This document shows, piece by piece, positions 1 through 10,837 of a stretch of 64,000 nt of DNA. The stretch's first letter is position 1. Each line of letters starts with the position of its first letter. The notes beneath the pieces are model-generated. The model saw only the letters and a program-made list of their open reading frames with translations. It made no database searches and was not told the DNA's origin. The DNA lies in contig NC_077233.1 in assembly GCF_027887165.1 (NCBI RefSeq), forward strand, positions 222,241,845-222,305,844, read 5' to 3'. The translations under genes were made by a program, and so were the position numbers. This DNA comes from Monodelphis domestica (taxonomy: Eukaryota; Chordata; Mammalia; Didelphimorphia; Didelphidae).

Positions 1-105
1 CCTACTCTTCCCTGATCGACTCCTGATCACGCTCACCCACAGCTCAAACAGATCCATTATCTCATTGATTTGGAAGTTCCCTCCAAGAATACAAGCCTCA
101 ACCTA

Positions 106-430
106 TCCATGGCTGCCTGTCCAGTGTGACCCTAATCCATGTTTTCCCAAAAGAACATGGAAAGAGAGATGAAGATGATAGGAGAGATTTATTTAGTATG
201 TGCCAGGCACTAGGCTGAATGCTTGCCTATTCAGTATGACCCTATTTCATGTTTTCCCCAAAGAACATGGGAAGGGAATGAAGTTGTTGGGAGAAAAGAT
301 TTTCTTGCTCTGTGTCAGTATTTGGCTAAGTGCCTTTCTATCCAATATGACCATAATCCATGTTTCCCCCCTAAGAACATGGGGGGAAGGAGAGGTGAAA
401 ATGATGAGAGAGGAGAGTCACTGTGTGCTG
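106..430. repeat. Tandem repeat, three ~110 bp units
   Basis: The block 'cagtgtgacc', 'cagtatgacc', 'caatatgacc' recurs at about 122, 232 and 343, a period of 110-111 bp. Each unit then carries a short inverted repeat, ccatgtt...aacatgg, around a pyrimidine/A-rich loop, followed by a purine-rich stretch. Overlapping small ORFs here (for example 200-577) are byproducts of the repeat and show no known domain. It looks like a short minisatellite. I do not recognise the family. Confidence 0.8.
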
Positions 431-627
431 GAGACTTTCTCCCAACATCACAAAAGCTGTGCTCCTGTCATCTCCCACTTTTGCCATGGGTTCTGTCCAT
501 CTTCTTTCTACCTTTCATATAACTCTGATGATTCTCACTCTCTCGTCATGTTCTTTGGAGTTCATTATATGTTGTAGCCTTCTCATATGCACTAGATTTC
601 ATACGGTGCCCTCCAACAGAGTTTGAC

Positions 628-790
628 AGAATCAGTTTAAAATGAGACACTGGAAAACATTTGGGAAATATTGAACAAAATAAATTAAAATGCAATGGAA
701 CATAGATAATGTTAATATGTGGTCTTCTAAGTTAATAATATACTGCTCACAGGGATTCTTACGTACACTGTTTTTATTACCATTGGTCTA
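628..790 (-). mobile_element. hAT-like MITE fragment ('gtgtcaaactc' family)
   Basis: The stretch with ttaaaatg, gggaaatattgaac, aaaataaattaaaat and gatttaatatgtgg-like blocks, then 'cagggattcttacgta', matches my memory of a marsupial non-autonomous hAT element with termini like cagaggtgtcaaactc. The second copy near 22599 shares the gattaaaatgtaa block. The termini here are degraded. The family name is uncertain. Confidence 0.45.
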
Positions 791-941
791 AATACATTGT
801 TTCTTTGACCTCATATCACATTGACTTCTCAACCCTTGTAATCAAGTTTCCAATCTTATAATTCAACAAACTGCTCTCTTCAAAGTATATTTGGGGGATA
901 TTTTCAACAAGTAGTGATAATCTTGATAAATTACCCTTGAA

Positions 942-1195
942 GGACAGGCAGATGGTATAGTGGATAGAGGCCTGGGCTGGGAGTCAGAAAGAACTGAGTT
1001 CAAATTCAGCCTCAAATGTTTACTAAATGTGTGACGCTAGCCAAATCACTTAATTTATATCCACATCAATTTCCTCATCTGTAAAATGTGGGTAATAATA
1101 GCACCTATTTCTCAGGATTATAAGGATTAGATCGAATGAGATGATATGTGTAAAACATGGCACAGCACCTGGCACATAGCAAGTACTTAATTTTT
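942..1195 (+). mobile_element. CORE-SINE with L2-type tail (MIR/THER-like)
   Basis: A tRNA-like head (gttcaaattcagcctcaaa) is followed by the core 'tttcctcatctgtaaaatg', then ggattataaggatta and the L2-like tail 'cacctggcacatagcaagt'. It is diverged and without a clear target-site duplication, so it is an old insertion. Confidence 0.8.
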
Positions 1196-1549
1196 GCATG
1201 TTTCCTTCCCTCTCCTATAGCAAACTATCTCTTAAAAAACCAAATTTGATCATCTATGTAGCTTTTGATAGAGGCTCTCACAGAAGATAAAGGGCCCTAT
1301 ATTTCTCATTTTTTGACTCATTGCCCCCATTTCCAGAATAACTTGGGAAATGAATTCTCTGAAACTACCCAGAGTGTTGTCACCAACTGTTCTTACAAGC
1401 AAGCACATGTTCCACAAGGCTCAAAGAATGAAGAGGATTACATGCAGGTCAATGAGATTCATATAAGGGATCAAAGGAAATAATGACATCTGTTTATGAG
1501 CAAGCCTTTTTCAGAGGCCTCTAACACCCCAGGCATGCTCATTGAGTGC

Positions 1550-1628
1550 AGAGGTTCTTAATATAATTAGCCAGAGATCCCTTATATAGATTCCTGGCTT
1601 TTAGCTAATTTTAAAACTATATAATTTC
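1550..1628 (+). mobile_element. MITE ('cagaggttcttaa' family), left part, split by L1
   Basis: The start 'gcagaggttcttaat' and the blocks that resume at about 2390 ('atttcaatataattgctttcc', 'tgcatttaaaaacatta') are the two sides of one old non-autonomous element, probably hAT. The L1 at about 1631-2388 sits between them. A second split copy lies at 9775-10366 and a reversed one near 13000-13130. Confidence 0.5.
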
Positions 1629-1630
1629 TT

Positions 1631-2388
1631 TGAAATTTTTATTTAGTCAATTTAGAACATTATTCCTTGATTACAAGAATCATATTCTTCCCCTCCCTCC
1701 CCTCGACCCACCCTTCCCGTAGCCAATGCCCAATTTCACTGGGTTTTACATGTGTCCTTGATAAGAACCTATTTCCATGCTGTTGGTGTTTGCACTGGAA
1801 TGTTCCTTTAGGGTCTACATCCCCAGCCATATCCCTTCGATACATGTAATCAAGCAGTTGTTTTTCTTCTGTGTTTCTGCTCCCACAGTGTTTCCTCTGA
1901 AAGTGGATAGTGGTTTTTCTCATAGATCCCTCCAAGTTGCTCAGGATCATTGCATTGCCACTAATGGAGAAGTCCATTACATTCAATTGTACCACAGTGT
2001 ATCAGTCTATGTGTACAATGTTCTCCTGGTTCTGCTCCTCTCACTCTGCATCACTTCCTGGAGGTCGTTCCAGTCTCCATGGAATTCCTCTACTTTATTA
2101 TTCCTTTTAGCACAATAGTACTCCATCACCAACATATACCATAATTTGCTCAGCCATTCTCCAATTGAAGGGCATCCCCTCATTTTCCAGTTTTTTGCCA
2201 CCACAAAGAGCACAGCTATGAATATTCTTGTACAAGCCTTTTTCCTTATTATCTCTTTGGGGTACAATCCCAGCAATGCTATGGCTGGATCCAAGGGAAG
2301 ACAGTCTTTTAGTGCCCTTTGGGCATAGTTCCAAATTGCCCTCCAGAATGGTTAGATCAATTCACAACTCCATCAGCAATGCATAAAA
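1631..2388 (-). mobile_element. L1 3' fragment, 5'-truncated
   Basis: Read on the minus strand this is the end of L1 ORF2 and its 3' UTR. The minus ORF at 2007-2294 contains DPAIALLGLYPKEI, CPSIGEWLSKLWYMLVMEYY and DWNDLQEVMQSERSRTRRT. The plus-strand T-rich start at about 1631 is the former poly(A) side. The copy stops abruptly at about 2388 in ORF2. Flanking 'tataattt'/'tataaattt' may be a worn target-site duplication. Confidence 0.9.
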
Positions 2389-2474
2389 TGTATAAATTTT
2401 GGTAACTGCATTTCAATATAATTGCTTTCCTTCATAATTCTATGTATTTTATTTCATGCATTTAAAAACATTAT
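2388..2474 (+). mobile_element. MITE ('cagaggttcttaa' family), right part
   Basis: This continues the element interrupted by the L1 at 1631-2388: 'aactgcatttcaatataatt', 'ttctatgtattttatttcat', 'gcatttaaaaacatta'. A WSINE-like SINE follows at once and the MITE's far end is not recognisable. Confidence 0.5.
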
Positions 2475-2477
2475 AGC

Positions 2478-3665
2478 AAGCAGGTGGTTTAGTGAATTGA
2501 GAGCCAGGCCCAGAGATGGGAGGCAATGGGTTCAAATCTGGCCTCAGACATTTCCTAGCTGTGTGACCCTGGGCAGATCATTTAACCACATTGCCTAGCC
2601 CTTATTGCTCTTCTTCTTTTTTTTTTCATTTGAATTAATTTATTTAGTCAATTTAGAACACTATTCCTTGGTTACAATAATCACATTATTTCCCTCCCTC
2701 CCCTCCACCCATCCTTCCCACAGCTGACACACAATTTCATTGGGTATTACTTGTGTCCTTGATAAGAACCTATTTCCATGTTGTTGATGTTTGCACTAAG
2801 ATGTTCATTTAGCGTCTACATCCCCAGCCATATCCCCTTTGACCCATGTATTCAAGCAGTTGGTTTTCTTCTGTGTTTCTATTCCCACAGTTTTTCCTCT
2901 GAATGTGGATAGTGGTTTTTCTCATGGATTCCTCCAAGTTGTTCAGGATCACTGCATTGCCACTAATGGAGAAGTCTATTACATTCGATTATACCACAGT
3001 GTGTCAGTCTCTGTGTACAATGTTCTCCTGGTTCTGATTCTCTCACTCTGCATCACTTCCTGGAGGTTGTTCCAGTCCCCATGGAATTCCTCCACTTTAT
3101 TATTCCTTTGAGCACAATAGTATTCCATCACCAACATATGCCACAATTTGTTCAGCCATTCCTCAATTGAGGGACGTCCCCTCATTTTCCAATTTTTTTT
3201 GCCAACACAAAGAGAGCAGCTATGAATATTCTTGTACATGTCTTTTTCCTTATTATTTCTTTGGGGTACAAACCCAGCAGTGCTATGGCTGGATCAAAGG
3301 GCAGACAGTCTTTTATCGCCCTTTGGGCATAGTTCCAAATTGCCCTCCAGAATGGTTGGATCAATTCACAACTCCACCATCAATGAATTAATGTCCCAAC
3401 TTTGCCACACCCCCTCCAGCATTCATTACTTTCCATTGGTGTCATGTTAGCCAATCTGCTAGGTGTGAGGTGATACCTCAGAGTTGTTTTGATTTGCATT
3501 TCTCTGATTATAAGACATTTAGAACATTTTTTCATGCGCTTATTAATAGTTTTGATTTCTTTAACTGAAAATTGCCTATTCATGTCCCTTGCCCATCATT
3601 TCCTTATTGCTCTTCTGATCTTAGAACCAGTGCTGGTTCTAAGATGGAAAGTAAGGGTTTAAAAA
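2478..3665 (+). mobile_element. WSINE-like SINE interrupted by an L1
   Basis: The SINE head and body run 2478-2614 (gagagccaggcccagagatg, tgtgtgaccctgggcag). Its tail resumes at 3602-3665 (ttagaaccagtgctggttct, gtaagggttt, A-tail). Between them lies a complete insertion at 2615-3601 flanked by a perfect 15 bp duplication of SINE sequence. Confidence 0.93.
2615..3601 (-). mobile_element. L1 3' fragment inserted in a SINE
   Basis: The minus strand carries ORF2 C-terminal code in pieces: 3380-3583 (MNRQFSVKEIKTINKRMKKC, KSLIIREMQIKTTL-like), 3182-3364 (FWRAIWNYAQRAIKDCLPFD) and 2979-3239. The 3' UTR and poly(A) follow towards 2615. The target-site duplication ccttattgctcttct is exact (2600-2614 and 3602-3616), so this is a clean 5'-truncated retrotransposition of 987 bp. 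Confidence 0.95.
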
Positions 3666-4198
3666 TCAAAATATTTTAACCCATAGTCCCCAGTTCACCC
3701 ACAATGTAGGCAGCATGAACTGAACCAGTGAGAAGGGAAGGACTTCCATTCCCTTTTTCACTCTCTTCCACTCTGGCTTCTAGAAATGAGCTTGGAGGTA
3801 TTTGTTTCCGATCTATATTATTTGTCCTCTTCAGTCTCAAGTGCAAGAGATGATCCTTACAGAACTGGAAGTTTAAGCTATGGAAACCTTGGAGCTCAAA
3901 TTGTAAGATGGAACCAACCAGCCTGGCCTGAAATCTTGTGAGGTTCCTGAGACTTGAACTTAACGAGATTTTGGACCTGGCACTGGGGTCTTTACTCTTT
4001 TAATCAAGCAAGAAGGAACAGCAGAAAGGTGATAGGAAAAGAATGGCTAAAAGAGAGTGACTAGCTCAGTCTTGCTAATTTTAAAGACATATGGAACCAA
4101 TCAAAAGGGGCTACACCTATCCCCATAGGAGGGGACAAAGAAGCATCCATGTTGGGCAGTCTGGACACAAGAAGCCAATCAAAGGAAGCTAATTCCAC
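3666..4198. other. Unassigned sequence, no gene seen
   Basis: No ORF, exon or repeat family that I recognise. Two CCAAT-like motifs (aaccaatcaaaagg near 4093, agccaatcaaagga near 4174) and GC-richer composition resemble LTR or promoter sequence. I could not define ends. Confidence 0.4.
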
Positions 4199-4961
4199 TG
4201 TAAGGGGGGGGTGGTTTCCATAAAGGTTTGGACTGAATTATTCAAGAGTAGGGTTGCCAGGAATTTTATGAAATTCCAGAGATTTATTTAACAATTTATT
4301 TACAAAATATAGAAAGAGTGAAGTAAGAAATCAGAGCGAGGATAGGCTAAGATATCTAGCCTATGCACTAAGTATTTTGCTCTGGCCTCTGGCTCAACCC
4401 AGGCAGGGAAGTTTAGTCCTTAGCCAGTGAGGCCTCGGCTTTGAGCTGAGGACCTGGAGATGCAGGGAGCCTCTCTCAATAGGGTAGGTCCCTCCTGAGG
4501 CTAGTCTCTTCAGAAAATCCAGGTAAGGAGTCAGCTCTTTTCACTCACCACGTGTCAGTCCAAAGGGAGAGATTTAAGAACAGTCTCATCAGAAAAGGTC
4601 TCAGGTCCAGTCAGCAGATTCTTCACCAACCTCCAACTCAAACTCAGCTCTCCAAAAGAAGCCAAAGTCCCAAGCACAAAGAAATCAAGAAGAAGTCAAA
4701 GTTGTCCCAGGAAGTTGTAACTCCTTTTTAAAGACACTTTATTTTGTGTCACTTCCTGTGCCTTCTTCCACTTTCATGTCTACCAATTATAGTTGAAGCT
4801 TTGCTTAGGACTGCCCAGGGGGCAGTCAGTTTGATTCTAACTCATTACCCACTATTGCACACATGGGTCACAGACCTCCCTTACTCAAGTGTGAATGGGG
4901 TGTTTACACTTTTAGTGATTAAATCTAAAAAATGGGCAGGGGAGTTAATTTAATCTTCACA
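4199..4961 (-). mobile_element. Solo LTR, endogenous retrovirus (family A)
   Basis: Read on the minus strand it begins TGTGAAGATTAAATTAACTC and shares its start, its order of blocks and the region around 'cacaggaagtg' with the LTRs at 7042 and 22945. Length is 763 bp. The flanks ccac (4195-4198) and ccat (4962-4965) look like a 4 bp target duplication with one change. No viral internal region adjoins it. It is a fossil solo LTR of moderate age. Confidence 0.75.
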
Positions 4962-5620
4962 CCATCCATGTGGTCATGGGGGTGGGGAGTGTAGAAGTCT
5001 CTTTGTTATGCAATTTGTACATGCTCCTCAAAGAGGCCTCCATGTTAGATAAACTGAGCAAGACCAGACAAGTCCAGGCTTCATGTCATTCCAAGAAGGG
5101 TTCCTTGGGCTTTCCAGGCAACCAAAAAGGTCTACAGTTTAAAGGTGAAGAACAGCTCAGTTCAGTCATGATTGCTCCCTGTTCCAAGACATGATTTCTT
5201 TAAATAACTTCAAAATATATTCCTGGAGTTCTCCAAAGCCCCCATAAGGTCCTCTTTCATAACCCATTTTGGTACTAGGTCCTTTTCTATCACTCTAACT
5301 GCAGTTCTCCTTTGCTCCCAGCAGAAGGCATCTATTCTTCTATTTCTCAAGGAAGTGTATCTTCATTCCAACCTTGGTTTTGATTGTGGTGACTCCACAG
5401 TCTTAGGTCGTTTTGCTCCATTTATGTCAGCACTTCCTACAGGGCTAAGTGCTCAGCCCAATTTTCAATTCCCTCACCCTTTCCTCTCCACTGTTTCTTC
5501 AAGCTTCCCAGTACCTCCAAAATCAGCCAGATGGGTTATTCGAATGACCTGGTTTCCTCTATTTAGAACCAAAGCACCTCTCCTTTTGGTTTCTTTGTCT
5601 ATCTAATTTAAGTACAGGGT
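4962..5620. other. Unassigned sequence, no gene seen
   Basis: This stretch has no repeat I can name. A plus-strand ORF of 83 codons (5355-5606) has no signal peptide, domain or splice context that I recognise and is probably chance. Confidence 0.4.
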
Positions 5621-5621
5621 A

Positions 5622-5862
5622 GGTAGATGGTGAAGTGGATGGAGCTATAAAGCACCTGACCTGGAGATAGGAAGATGTGAGTTCAAGTATAGCCTTAGAC
5701 ACTTACTAGCTATATGACACTGGACAAGTCACATAACCCCATTTGCCTCAGGTTTCCCATTTGTAAAATGATTTGGGGAAGGAAATGACAAACCACTCCA
5801 GTATCTTTGCCAAAATAATGGCAAATGGGAGCATAAAGAGTTAAATAAAACTAAACAATAAC
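5622..5862 (+). mobile_element. MAR1-like SINE (RTE/BovB tail)
   Basis: A tRNA-like head with gttcaagtatagccttagac is followed by the marsupial RTE-type tail 'ggaaatgacaaaccactcc', 'agtatctttgcc' and 'caaatgggagcataaagag'. It is diverged from the consensus I remember. Confidence 0.85.
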
Positions 5863-6004
5863 AAATTTCAATATATCTTTTTTTCCTCTTTTACAACTTC
5901 TGTACCTGTTTCCCAATGCCTATATTTATTTGTTTGTCATTTTAATGTGCCTCCAGAATTTGAACTAGGAGTAATTTAAATGAGCTCTCTAGTAATTCAT
6001 GTGG

Positions 6005-6262
6005 GGGGCGGGGGGAGCTAGATTTAGTAAGAAGACCTGGGTTAAAAAAATCTGTTTTGGGTGCTTACTATCTCTGTAACCTCAAGCACATTACTTAGTT
6101 TCTCTAGGACTCAATTGGTCAGTGAAGAAACATTTATTTTAGTGCCTCCTTTGTGCCAAGTATTGTGCTGTGCCCTGGGGTCTTTATCTGTAAAATGAAG
6201 TGGATGGCCTAGAGAATCTGTAGGATCCTTTCCTGCTCTAAATTCTATATTCCTATTCTTGT
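6005..6262 (+). mobile_element. CORE/MIR-like SINE, disrupted
   Basis: Degraded SINE blocks: 'gaagacctgggtt', 'ttacttagtttctctaggactca', then 'tatctgtaaaatgaa' and 'atcctttcctgctctaaa'. A short L2-like stretch (6121-6180, 'gtgccaagtattgtgctgtg') lies between the parts. Confidence 0.5.
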
Positions 6263-6457
6263 TTGCCCTTTATGTAATTCATTTTTCTCTTTAAAGCTCA
6301 TTGGGTTATTCATCTTTCATGGGCCATTAAGCAGTCATTTCTACTTCATATTTATTTTAATTCCATTAAATTTGACAAGCTTTTCCTGAGCACCTAAATG
6401 CTTTGTCCTTTGTGCTAGTTTCTAGGGATGCAAAAATAGAAAAAAAAAAGGTTTATG

Positions 6458-6662
6458 AAAGTAGCTGGGTGACTCAGTGGATTGATAGGCAGGCCTAGAG
6501 ATAGGAGGTCCTACGTTCAAATCTGACCTCAGTCATTTCCTAGCTATATGACCCTGGGAAAGTCACTTAACCCCCATTGCCTAGCCCTTATTGCTCTTCT
6601 GCCTTGGAACCAATATACAGTATTGATTCCAAGGTGGAAGGTATGGGTTTAAAAAAAAAGAA
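6458..6662 (+). mobile_element. WSINE-like SINE, near full length
   Basis: Head agctgggtgactcagtggat, body tatgaccctgggaaagtcac, tail ccttggaaccaatatacagt and ggtatgggttt plus a poly(A). Flanking aaggttt repeats may be the target-site duplication. Confidence 0.92.
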
Positions 6663-6811
6663 AAAGAAAATAAGGTTTGCTCTCAAGGAGTTTACATTCT
6701 AGTGATCAACCCAGATCATGTTAAAAAGAAGAAACAACCAATTTTAAATTCTTATTGGAGTATGATAAGGGAAAGGGGAGTTCTGCAAGGAGAAGAGTAT
6801 GCTTTAGAAAA

Positions 6812-7005
6812 ATATTTTGTCTCAATGGATAGAAATCCAGGCCTGGAGATGAATGTCTTAGGTTCATATCTGACCTCAGATACTTCCTAGCTGTGTGACT
6901 TCGGGCAAGTCATTTAACCCCAGTTGTCTAGCCCTTATCATTCTTCTCTGACTTGTAATCAACTTAGTACTGATTCTAAGACAGAAGATAAGAATTTATT
7001 TAAAA
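6812..7005 (+). mobile_element. WSINE-like SINE, older
   Basis: Same order of blocks as the neighbouring copy but more diverged (ctgtgtgacttcgggcaagt, attctaagacagaagataag). It ends just before the LTR that starts near 7042. Confidence 0.85.
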
Positions 7006-7041
7006 AATTAGTGGTCATAAAATTATATTCTAGCTTGAGCA

Positions 7042-7806
7042 TGTGAAGATAGGATTAACTCTCCCCTTTCCTATTTTTTAGCTAAACAAATCAAGAACTC
7101 AAAGCACCCCTACTTAACACTAAGTAAGAGAATTCACAAGTCACTGACTAGAATAAGCTCACACCTTCAAAGGCTACTGCTACTACCCCTGGGAAGTGCT
7201 AGGCAAATTGAAAGACTGCAATTGGTTCCTATAAAGTGGGGAAGGGACAGGAAGAGACATGGAAAAAAGGACTATAAAAAGTCCTGAGCTTCCTGTCCAA
7301 GGGACTTCTTCTTTGAACTTCTCCTTCGGAGTTCGTCTTTGGACAGTCTGCATCAGTGAGCTGGACTGAAGGAGGAGACTCTTTCTTTGGATCCTGGATT
7401 GGCTTGCTGGGTGAGTAGCTGGCCTTCCTTTCCTGGCTTCTGGAAAGATTGGTTCCAGAGAGGCCTTCCTTTCCTGGAGGAGGCTACATTGGTGGAACCC
7501 TTGCTGAAGACACCACTAGGACTCCTGGCTTAAGAGACTACCACAACTCCACATGGAGATTGATACTTGAGGAAGCCCTTGCCAAGTGGTGAGCTGGACT
7601 TCTTTGAACAGAAATTATATGGTATCAAGCTAGGCAATACTTTCTACTTCCTTCCTACATTTCTCTCTTTTACTATATCTCTATTAAACTAAATTGTTAA
7701 GAGCAGCTAACAGACTCGTGACTTAGTTATTTTTTTTAAATCGGTGACTACAATATTACTTTAGAACTTTCATATTAACATAAAAACTTAAATTTAAATT
7801 CTTACA
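7042..7806 (+). mobile_element. Solo LTR, endogenous retrovirus (family A)
   Basis: It begins tgtgaagataggattaactc and ends ...ttcttaca, about 765 bp, nearly the same length as the 4199-4961 copy. It holds a promoter-like 'gactataaaaagtcctgagc' near 7270 followed by CT-rich transcribed-side sequence, and an attaaa polyadenylation-type signal near 7683. No adjacent viral genes. The exact ends are uncertain because no clean target duplication was found. Confidence 0.75.
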
Positions 7807-8095
7807 AACCAGAGAAGAGACTAAAACTTATATAATTCTCTTCAGTATGAGTTAGTGTTAACCACACTAAAAAGAACCAATCTGAATGACTTGACTACAC
7901 ATTAAGTTAAAGGGAATGAAAGAAAAATGACATTTATCCCAGGGAGATTAAAAAAAAAGGGTTTTGATATTTTTCTGATATGAAAATGATTTATCCATAA
8001 AACTGAGACATCAAGCAAGATGATAGCTAATTATGTGATGAATAACACAAAATAAAGATTGAGAGGCTTAGAAGATAGTTATTATTTTTCAAGGA

Positions 8096-8340
8096 TTGCT
8101 AGGTGGCACAGTGAATAGAACACCAGGTCTTGGAGTCAGGAAGACTCATCTTTTCAAGTTCAAATCTAGCCTCAGACACTTACTAACTAGGTGACTGTAC
8201 AATTCGCTTAACCACTGCCTGCTTCAATTTTCTCATCTGTAAAATGGGTAAAATAACAGCATCTACCTCTCAGGATTGTTAGGAAGATAAAATGAGATAA
8301 TATCTGCAAAGTGCTTGGCAAAGCTTAGTTATTATTTAAT
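8096..8340 (+). mobile_element. CORE-SINE with L2-type tail
   Basis: Blocks gctaggtggcacagtgaata, 'caaatctagcctcagacact', 'ctcatctgtaaaatgggtaa', 'ctcaggattgttaggaa' and 'aaagtgcttggcaaagctta' are in the expected order over about 245 bp. Confidence 0.85.
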
Positions 8341-8985
8341 GATGGAACATCAGTTTGTGGGTCTCTTAGGAGCAGGAGTAGATTCTGAAGATGGAGGCCT
8401 ATGGATCAGAACGAAAATTCCTAGCTTGCCTTTACTATGAGGATGAATGGATTACACAGATGCTTTCTCATCTTAAGTGAGGCTAGATGAGAGGCCATAA
8501 TGGGGACAAGGGATGAGAACTACCTCAGCAATGTTGTTGCACTCCCACAAGTGTACCCAGCAGTAAAGAGACCTCCAAGATTCTAAGACAAAGGCTGCAG
8601 CAGAAGCCACACAGAAAAGATGCAAAGTAGGTGAAAACATTCCTGCTGCTGAGAACAGAATTGGCAATGCCCTCCTTTTCTATAGTCCCTTCAATCACCC
8701 TGACTCTTATACTCTTCTGGGAGTGTGTAGAGCCTGGTTTTCTGTCTTTCCATTTGCTTAAAAAAGAAACCATTTTTCACTAGATAATGTAGTAATTAAT
8801 TGCATTACTGGTTTTGCCTGTCCTTGGGAGTACATTCAGCATAGAGAGAAGCACTAGGTAGGAAAGAACTAAAAGGGAGAAAGAGATTTTCATAACTGCT
8901 GGGGTCTTCTCAGCAGGAAGTTTGAGCTGAACAAAAGAAAGTTATAAATTCACATTTTTATAGCCTCCCCAAAGGAGGGAACAGG
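8341..8985. other. Unassigned sequence, no gene seen
   Basis: No recognisable repeat or exon. Two overlapping minus-strand ORFs (8473-8667 and 8525-8773) have no domain I know and no convincing splice frame. Confidence 0.4.
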
Positions 8986-8987
8986 CA

Positions 8988-9170
8988 ACTGTGCCAGGTG
9001 GAGCAGTGGAGAAAATGCCAGGCCTGGAATCAGGAAGATTCATTTTCTTAGGTTCAAATCTAGCCTCAGACTCTTATTGGCTGTGTGAACCTAGACAAGT
9101 CATTTTACCTTGTTTGCCTCAGTTTCCTCATCTGGCAAATGAGCTGGAGATGGGTTTACCAGGATATGGC
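8988..9170 (+). mobile_element. MAR1-like SINE, 3'-truncated
   Basis: Blocks gccaggtggagcagtggag, 'gttcaaatctagcctcagac', 'gtttgcctcagtttcctcat' and 'caaatgagctggagatgg' match the head and core. The RTE tail is lost or heavily altered after about 9170. Confidence 0.75.
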
Positions 9171-9774
9171 CACTGCTAATGCTATAGCTTCTTGGAGCCA
9201 CTGGTGAGAGTTGGGTAAAAGGTGGAAACCAGTGGTGAATGAGCAACTCTGAAAAGGGCTCAGCAAATCCTATATTGGAAGTGCTGGTCCTCCCCCAACA
9301 CCCCATAAGCTCTAGAAGAAGCTAGGAAATCTACTATCAGAGAAAGACATACAGTGTATAAGGGGATGGGGAAGAAGCAGCATAGATTTCATTTGAGTTC
9401 ACCAAACAAAATCATAGCTGGTATTATTATGACCCCAAGCTATTTGAATATGGGATAGTCCCAAATAAAACTTTTTCATTGACTAAATTCCTAGGATTCT
9501 ACTTCACTGTAAAATCTCTATCTAATGTCTGGGCAAGATCAAACTGCTCAAAGACATTCCCACTGGTTATATATTGAAAATTTCTCTCCTGTATGGGCTT
9601 TCTAATGCTGACTAAGTTGTACAAGGGAGCTGAAGACCTGTTTTACTGGAGTAGTGTCAAAAGATCCTATGAGAGTAAGAAAAATCACCTCTTTTATTTC
9701 TCCTTTCCAATATGCCACAGTCTTAACATATAGGTGGAGATCACTGTTAATAATTATTCACAATCCTTCAGAAC

Positions 9775-10366
9775 AGAGGTCCTTAACTTGGGATCTGTAA
9801 AATGTTTTAAATATTTTGATAACTATGTCTATATAAATGGTATCCTTTGTAATCTAATGAAGGTTATTTTCCACATTTAATGCATTTAAAAACATCACTT
9901 TGAGTGAAAGGAGTTGAACCAGGAGAACATTATATACAGAGACTGATGGATTGTGGCACAACTGAATGTAATAGACTTATCTACTAGCAGCAATACAATG
10001 ATCCAAGACATTTCTGAGAAACTCATTCAGAGGAAGAACTGTGGGAGTAGAAACACAGAAGAAAAACAACTGCTTGATCACATGGACTGATGGGGATAGG
10101 ATTGAGGATATAGGCTCTAAACGATCACCCTAGTGAAAATATCAATAATATGGAAAGAGTTCTTGATCAATGACACATGTAAAATCTAGTAGAATTGTGC
10201 TTGGGGGGGGGGGGAAGGGGAGAGAAAGAACTTGAATCATGTAACCATGGAAAAAATTAATTAATTAATTCAATTTAAAAAAAAAAAACATTACCTTGAG
10301 AAGGGGGCCACAAACTTCATCAGCCTGCCAAAGGGATCCATGACTCAAAGAGTTCGAGGTTCACAA
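9775..10366 (+). mobile_element. MITE ('cagaggttcttaa' family), split by L1
   Basis: Left part 9775-9904: 'cagaggtccttaacttggga' start and 'tcctttgtaatctaatga', 'gcatttaaaaacatcact'. Right part 10301-10366: aagggggccacaaacttcat and cctgccaaagggatccatga. The L1 tail at 9905-10287 interrupts it. Probably hAT-like; the right terminus is worn. Confidence 0.6.
9905..10287 (+). mobile_element. L1 3' tail, 5'-truncated
   Basis: It starts at tgaaaggagttgaaccagga, passes through 'acaactgcttgatcacatgg', 'ctctaaacgatcaccctag' and a G-run at about 10202-10213, and ends in a poly(A). The target-site duplication is aacatcactttgag versus aacattaccttgag, with one mismatch and one indel or two mismatches depending on alignment. 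Confidence 0.9.
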
Positions 10367-10502
10367 AGCCTCCAAGCAGGCCTGTGTTATTTCCACTTTA
10401 TTGGGGCTCCTTGTTAAGTGACTTGTTCAAGGTCATATTACTAAATGTCAGAGCCAGGATCCAAAATTCAGGTGTCTGCTGGTTCTTTTTTCCACAAATA
10501 TA

Positions 10503-10770
10503 ACAACTTAGATGGTGCAATGGAGAGAGTGTTGGGATAGAGTCAGGATAGTTCAAATTTTCAACCCAAGCCCAAATCTGATCTCAGACACTTACTAGCT
10601 AGGTAATCCCGAGCAAATCACTTAACCTCTCTTTGCCTCAGTTTCCTCTTCTTTAAATAGGAGTAATACTAGTACTTACCTCACAGCATTGTTGTGAGGA
10701 TCCAATGACATAGTAATTATAAAGTGCTTAGTACAGTAGTCCATAAGCACTATGTAAATGTTAGTGATTT
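10503..10770 (+). mobile_element. CORE-SINE with L2-type tail
   Basis: Blocks 'aaatctgatctcagacactt', 'tttgcctcagtttcctcttc', 'cattgttgtgaggatccaat', 'aagtgcttagtacagtagt' and 'atgtaaatgttagtg' are in order. Confidence 0.85.
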
Positions 10771-10837
10771 TTATTATATTACTTTAAGGTTTAGAAAGTA
10801 TTTTTTCCACTATAACCCAAAGTTAACAATGGCTCAG

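Noticed and set aside
200-626. Three overlapping ORFs near the left edge
   Set aside because: They lie in the 110 bp tandem repeat, overlap in different frames and have no domain or splice support.
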